This document shows, one piece after another, positions 18,978-21,274 of a stretch of DNA of 21,274 nt. Source of the DNA: a virus; IMG/VR virus record IMGVR_UViG_3300025889_001125, positions 1 through 21,274 of that record; one strand, written 5' to 3'. Position numbers and translations under genes: made by a program. The notes under the pieces were generated by a model. It had not been told where the DNA came from, did no database searches, and saw nothing but the letters and a program-made list of their open reading frames with translations. Each line of letters opens with the position of its first letter. Positions within the stretch are counted from its first letter, which is position 1.

Positions 18978-19123
18978 GGGGTGGAACTAGGATCGATTCA
19001 CAGTTAAAACTTACTGGAGTTTAGTCGCTGACAACGTAAAGTCATCTTATAAATGCTAACAATTTAGCGATGGCAGCTTAATACTGCTAAACGGTTTGCC
19101 TGTACCGAGTAACAGAAACAGGC
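18978..19123 (+). ncRNA. ssrA: Two-piece (circularly permuted) tmRNA, coding part with tag frame and PK2
   Basis: Begins GGGGTGG (18978-18984), the 5' acceptor strand, then AACTAGGATCGA, resembling the conserved tmRNA D-loop (CTGGATTCGA in E. coli). The resume signal TTTAGTC-GCT (resume codon 19027-19029) is close to E. coli AATAGTC-GCA, and reads A-D-N-V-K-S-S-Y-K-C-stop. A second frame from GCT 19055 reads A-N-N-L-A-M-A-A then TAA 19079-19081, a classic degradation ending. The frames differ by +1 near 19051. After the tag an H-type pseudoknot follows: CGGT (19092-19095) / ACCG (19104-19107) and GCCTG (19098-19102) / CAGGC (19119-19123). No usual PK1 is seen; a hairpin AAACT/AGTTT (19007-19022) takes its place. 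The 3' end is approximate. Confidence 0.82.
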
Positions 19124-19151
19124 TTGACAAACACGTAGATTGTGATATAAT
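19124..19151 (+). promoter_or_regulatory. Sigma70-type promoter (TTGACA-16-TATAAT, extended -10)
   Basis: TTGACA at 19124-19129 directly after the tmRNA pseudoknot (CAGGC), 16-base spacer, TATAAT at 19146-19151 preceded by TGA. TTGTGATATAATA is shared with the promoter at 17726. It serves the gp33-gp59 operon; TGAGG precedes ATG 19175. Confidence 0.88.
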
Positions 19152-19174
19152 ATTATTATAAAGTGAGGTAAATT

Positions 19175-19378
19175 ATGAGTGAAAATATAGAAAGAGATTC
19201 CCGTGAGCATGATATGACTTATGAGAATGAACAATCAACGGTAACAATACCGTTAAAAGAATATGATAGACTAAAAGCAGAACAAACTTATATCACAGAC
19301 CCAAGTTTAATTAGTATCATAGATAAAATAGAAGAACTAACAAGAGCATTAAGAAAACACATAGTAAGAAAATTCTGA
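19175..19378 (+). CDS. Small hypothetical protein with coiled-coil end
   Basis: Product of 67 residues. Acidic polar N-terminus (MSENIERDSREHDMTYENEQ), then TVTIPLKEYDRLK, a helix-starting pattern like the I-P-x-x-E-Y-x-x-L of small phage coiled coils, and a basic helix (ELTRALRKHIVRKF). First gene after the promoter, before gp33, with its stop overlapping the next start. Not recognised. Confidence 0.7.
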   Translation: MSENIERDSREHDMTYENEQSTVTIPLKEYDRLKAEQTYITDPSLISIIDKIEELTRALRKHIVRKF

Positions 19379-19599
19379 TGTTAATGAATAGTAAAAAGTT
19401 TGCTCAAATAATAGAGGCAATAGTAAAAGAGAAACGGATGTCCTATATGGATGCCGTGTTAAAATATTGTGAAGAAAATGATATTGACACAGCGTCTGTA
19501 GGTCCTTTAATCAACAAGTCACTAAAAGAAAAGATAAAAGAAGAGGCAGAAAAGCTAAACTTGGTTGAACGATCAAGCACAGCAATCTTACCTATATGA
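19378..19599 (+). CDS. 33: Late-transcription coactivator, T4 gp33-like
   Basis: Product of 73 residues (71 from ATG 19384). KKFAQIIEAIVKEKRMSYMD, then A-V-L-K-Y-C-E-E-N-D-I-D, then GPLINKSLKEKIKEEAEKLN and L-V-E-R-S-S. This lines up with the C-terminal two thirds of T4 gp33 (F-I-I-E-K-M-V-E-E-F-G-M-S-Y, E-E-N-S-I, F-I-P-S-G-I-I-E-K-I, L-L-R-P-S). T4 gp33 binds the RNA polymerase beta flap and joins the sliding clamp to the late sigma factor gp55. The version here is short, as in other marine T4-like phages. gp55 is not in the window. It supports the late boxes at 10261, 10810 and 18475. Coupled to gp59 (ATGA). Confidence 0.82.
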   Translation: MLMNSKKFAQIIEAIVKEKRMSYMDAVLKYCEENDIDTASVGPLINKSLKEKIKEEAEKLNLVERSSTAILPI

Positions 19600-20198
19600 A
19601 CAGTTATGAGGCTTATACATTATATTTGGCTATTAAACTACACTTCACTTCCGATAGTTATGATTTTTACAGGCACAATGCCAAAGTTAATTCAACATTT
19701 AACACATTTTTAAAACGTAATGATAGGTTCTTTTTTCATAAACTTACAACTAAATATACAAAGGAAGAAATGCTAGACTATTTTGTATCTAATTTCTTTC
19801 ATAATTCAAAAACATGGATAGGTAATCTAGTTAGAGCAGATGGAGAAACAACTTATAACAAGTGGAAAAAATATAATCAATCTTTTACGTACAATTTTAG
19901 AGGGGATTGTGTATTACTTTCTAATGTCATTAATGATAATAGGATTCGGTTTGATGATTTGTTTCGTGTACATAGTGGGCAACATCCACGATTGCTACGA
20001 TTACTTCTATCTGAAAAAATATCAGTACAGACAATCATCATCTTGGATAAAGTTTTATCATTTGTTAAAAGATGGGACAAAGAGATTGCTGAAACAGTTA
20101 TCTGGCCTGAAAAATCGTTTAAAATAAAGAAATTATCACCTTTTATTAAGTTTAACCTTACTAAATGTAAGTTTATAATGAAAGAGGTGTTTGTGTGA
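19596..20198 (+). CDS. 59: Helicase loader, T4 gp59-like
   Basis: Product of 200 residues (T4 gp59 is 217). The match to T4 gp59 is visible in YEAYTLYLAIKLHFTSDSYDF, then KRNDRFFFHKLTTKYTKEEML, F-V-S-N-F-F, and N-S-K-T-W-I-G-N-L-V-R-A-D; the T4 equivalents are K-L-Y-L-M-I-K-Q-H, R-R-D-K-Y-F-F-Q-K-L and Q-D-A-W-I-G-D-I. The second half is leucine-rich and ends basic. gp59 loads the replicative helicase gp41 onto gp32-coated forks, starting recombination-dependent replication. It overlaps gp33 (ATGA) and the next gene (GTGA). Identification strong by motif order. Confidence 0.88.
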   Translation: MNSYEAYTLYLAIKLHFTSDSYDFYRHNAKVNSTFNTFLKRNDRFFFHKLTTKYTKEEMLDYFVSNFFHNSKTWIGNLVRADGETTYNKWKKYNQSFTYNFRGDCVLLSNVINDNRIRFDDLFRVHSGQHPRLLRLLLSEKISVQTIIILDKVLSFVKRWDKEIAETVIWPEKSFKIKKLSPFIKFNLTKCKFIMKEVFV

Positions 20199-20368
20199 GT
20201 GATGACTATGTACCTACGCCGTGCATAAACATATGTACGATTGACCAAGATAGTGGTTATTGCATGGGTTGTAGTAGAACACCAGATGAAATAGATAAAT
20301 GGGGTAGGCCTGAAACAACTAAAGAATGGAAAGAAAACAATTTGAAGGAGTTGGATGGAAGAACGTAA
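20195..20368 (+). CDS. DUF1289-like Cys-rich small protein
   Basis: Product of 57 residues from GTG 20195, overlapping the gp59 stop (GTGA). PCINICTIDQDSGYCMGCSR followed by T-P-D-E-I-D-K-W is the full DUF1289 signature, with C10, C14, C23 and C26 as probable Zn or Fe-S ligands. This family is common in Proteobacteria and occurs in their phages; function unknown. The C-terminus overlaps the next gene. Confidence 0.85.
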   Translation: MSDDYVPTPCINICTIDQDSGYCMGCSRTPDEIDKWGRPETTKEWKENNLKELDGRT

Positions 20369-20519
20369 ACTAACAGAGCAAGAAGTAAGAGAAGAATACA
20401 GATCACAACGTAAGGACAGAGTCTTTGCTGCATGTTGGCCTGCTAATAATGATAGTTTTTACGAGTGGTGTTCTGAATATGTAGATTACAAACATATAAC
20501 AAAAAATAAAAAGAAATGA
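20355..20519 (+). CDS. Small hypothetical protein
   Basis: Product of 54 residues: ERKLTEQEVREEYRSQRKDR, then VFAACWPANNDSFYEWCSEY, ending basic (KHITKNKKK). Highly charged N-terminal helix, a compact Cys/Trp centre (C-W-P ... E-W-C). GAAGGAG lies 7 bases before ATG 20355. It overlaps both neighbours (14 bases and ATGA), as expected for a real gene in this operon. Not recognised. Confidence 0.6.
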   Translation: MEERKLTEQEVREEYRSQRKDRVFAACWPANNDSFYEWCSEYVDYKHITKNKKK

Positions 20520-20827
20520 CAATTGAACCTATAAGAGAAAAACTAGATGATAAGATTGCCAAACTAAACTCAAGCAGAGTTTATAAAAAGGTAACACCTA
20601 AAGGTGACTTGTCATGGTACATCAAGTGGGCAAGTAGTATTATATTAATTATTGCTATGATGTTTACAGCAGTAGAGTTGTTTCCTTTAAACATGTTTAT
20701 TGCTAACATAGGTTTCATAGGTTGGTTAACTGTAGGTTTGTTATGGCATGACAGGTCCTTAATTGTATTGAATGCTATATCACTTACAATATATTCTATG
20801 GGTTTATTGAATTATTATTATGGCTAA
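20516..20827 (+). CDS. DUF6552-like membrane protein
   Basis: Product of 103 residues. A soluble N-terminus (EPIREKLDDKIAKLNSSR) is followed by three hydrophobic segments: WYIKWASSIILIIAMMFTAV, FIANIGFIGWLTVGLLWH and LIVLNAISLTIYSMGLLN. The W-Y-I-K-W start, L-F-P-L-N, W-H-D-R-S-L-I-V-L-N and L-L-N-Y-Y-Y-G end match a small inner-membrane family of marine T4-like phages that I recall as DUF6552. Role unknown. Overlaps both neighbours. Confidence 0.75.
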   Translation: MTIEPIREKLDDKIAKLNSSRVYKKVTPKGDLSWYIKWASSIILIIAMMFTAVELFPLNMFIANIGFIGWLTVGLLWHDRSLIVLNAISLTIYSMGLLNYYYG

Positions 20828-21274
20828 GAAATATTTTGATGAAGAATGGCCTAGACAAGGTAAGATTATGAAAAAAAGAGCATTTATTATAGGTAATGGC
20901 GAGTCACGTAAGGACTTTGACTTGACAACATTAAAAAAGCATGGTAAGATATATGCCTGTAATGCTTACTATAGAGATAATCCTCTACCAGATGTATTGA
21001 TTGCTGTTGACAGCACAATGACACACGAAATATATCACAAGGGTGTTGCTCATAAGATACCTTGTTACTTTAGAGAGTGGACTAAATGTCCCAACTTCAT
21101 GTATGACACAATGGTGTTAGGCATGTTACATACACAAGACAAAGACAAGGCAGATAGTTTTATAACTAATAAAGGCCCAACTAATTACTATGTTATGAAT
21201 GCCCATACAATCAAAGGCAACGCAACAATAAGAAAAGAAGACGGTACGAAGTATAAGAAAGATATTGACAATAC
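20820..21274 (+). CDS. Phage protein with GNGxSR motif, 3' end cut by the window
   Basis: At least 151 residues, open to the window end. ATG 20820 overlaps the preceding stop by 8 bases; ATG 20868 with AAGG upstream is an alternative that puts the start next to the first strand (KKRAFIIGNGESRKDFDL). G-N-G-E-S-R, then IYACNAYYRDN, P-D-V-L-I-A-V-D and T-M-T-H-E-I-Y form a Rossmann-like pattern found in T4-like phage proteins of unknown function, distantly like DUF115/MptE-type proteins. G-N-G-x-S-R at the end of strand 1 probably binds a nucleotide or phosphate. Confidence 0.7.
   Translation, partial: MAKKYFDEEWPRQGKIMKKRAFIIGNGESRKDFDLTTLKKHGKIYACNAYYRDNPLPDVLIAVDSTMTHEIYHKGVAHKIPCYFREWTKCPNFMYDTMVLGMLHTQDKDKADSFITNKGPTNYYVMNAHTIKGNATIRKEDGTKYKKDIDN

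Noticed and set aside
19048-19055. Late-promoter-like TATAAATG
   Set aside because: It lies in the tmRNA tag region and lacks the final consensus A.
1-21274. CRISPR arrays, insertion sequences, integrase or attachment sites
   Set aside because: No regularly spaced repeats, transposase-like proteins, terminal inverted repeats or recombinase motifs were seen.

Overview
The window is a piece of a low-GC, tailed, T4-like (myovirus) bacteriophage genome. The evidence is a class Ia ribonucleotide reductase pair (nrdA, nrdB), a T4 gp33-type late-transcription coactivator, a T4 gp59-type helicase loader, a RuvC-like resolvase, a Cas4/RecB-like PD-(D/E)XK nuclease and several small families known from marine T4-like phages. 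Every gene is on the + strand, tightly packed, with ATGA/TAATG overlaps. Three things point to an alphaproteobacterial, SAR11/Pelagibacter-like host: a circularly permuted (two-piece) tmRNA, a lipoprotein resembling the rickettsial 17-kDa antigen, and the strong A+T bias. The host is an inference.

Layout. 1-4513: a nucleotide-metabolism operon of nrdA (5' end missing), a nitroreductase-like gene, nrdB, a second nitroreductase-like paralogue and an isochorismatase-like hydrolase. 4498-5194: a zinc-ribbon peptide and the RuvC-like resolvase. 5257-7094: small proteins under a strong promoter, including a two-histidine (2H) phosphoesterase, closed by an intrinsic terminator. 7100-9814: a second transcription unit rich in exported proteins (two lipoproteins, a Sec-exported protein, a small membrane protein), then glutaredoxin, which probably reduces NrdA. 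9815-10978: two conserved phage genes with structured leaders and late-promoter-like boxes. 10979-13314: a Sec-exported protein, a SprT-like metalloprotein, a membrane-anchored Bax-like glucosaminidase and a small membrane protein. 13343-16499: a run of conserved phage proteins with a SufE-like protein, an M15 peptidase and a 73-nt structured element. 16501-17729: two more isochorismatase-like paralogues. 17786-18899: PD-(D/E)XK nuclease and a periplasmic protein. 18901-19123: the permuted tmRNA. 19175-21274: gp33, gp59 and small proteins; the last gene runs off the window.

How it works together. NrdA, NrdB and glutaredoxin would supply dNTPs; gp59, the resolvase and the nuclease serve replication and recombination; gp33 would link replication to late transcription from TATAAATA/CATAAATA boxes. 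Seven sigma70-type promoters share a GCTTGA -35 region, and most have an extended -10 (TGA before the hexamer). At three of them an ATG lies at or very near the predicted transcription start, suggesting leaderless translation. The two cell-wall hydrolases and membrane proteins are candidates for lysis; the exported lipoproteins may change the host envelope.

Most notable: the permuted tmRNA with an apparently split tag reading frame, the three divergent isochorismatase-like hydrolases, the paired nitroreductase paralogues flanking nrdB, the 2H phosphoesterase (an Acb1-type anti-CBASS candidate), and the 73-nt structured element at 15321.
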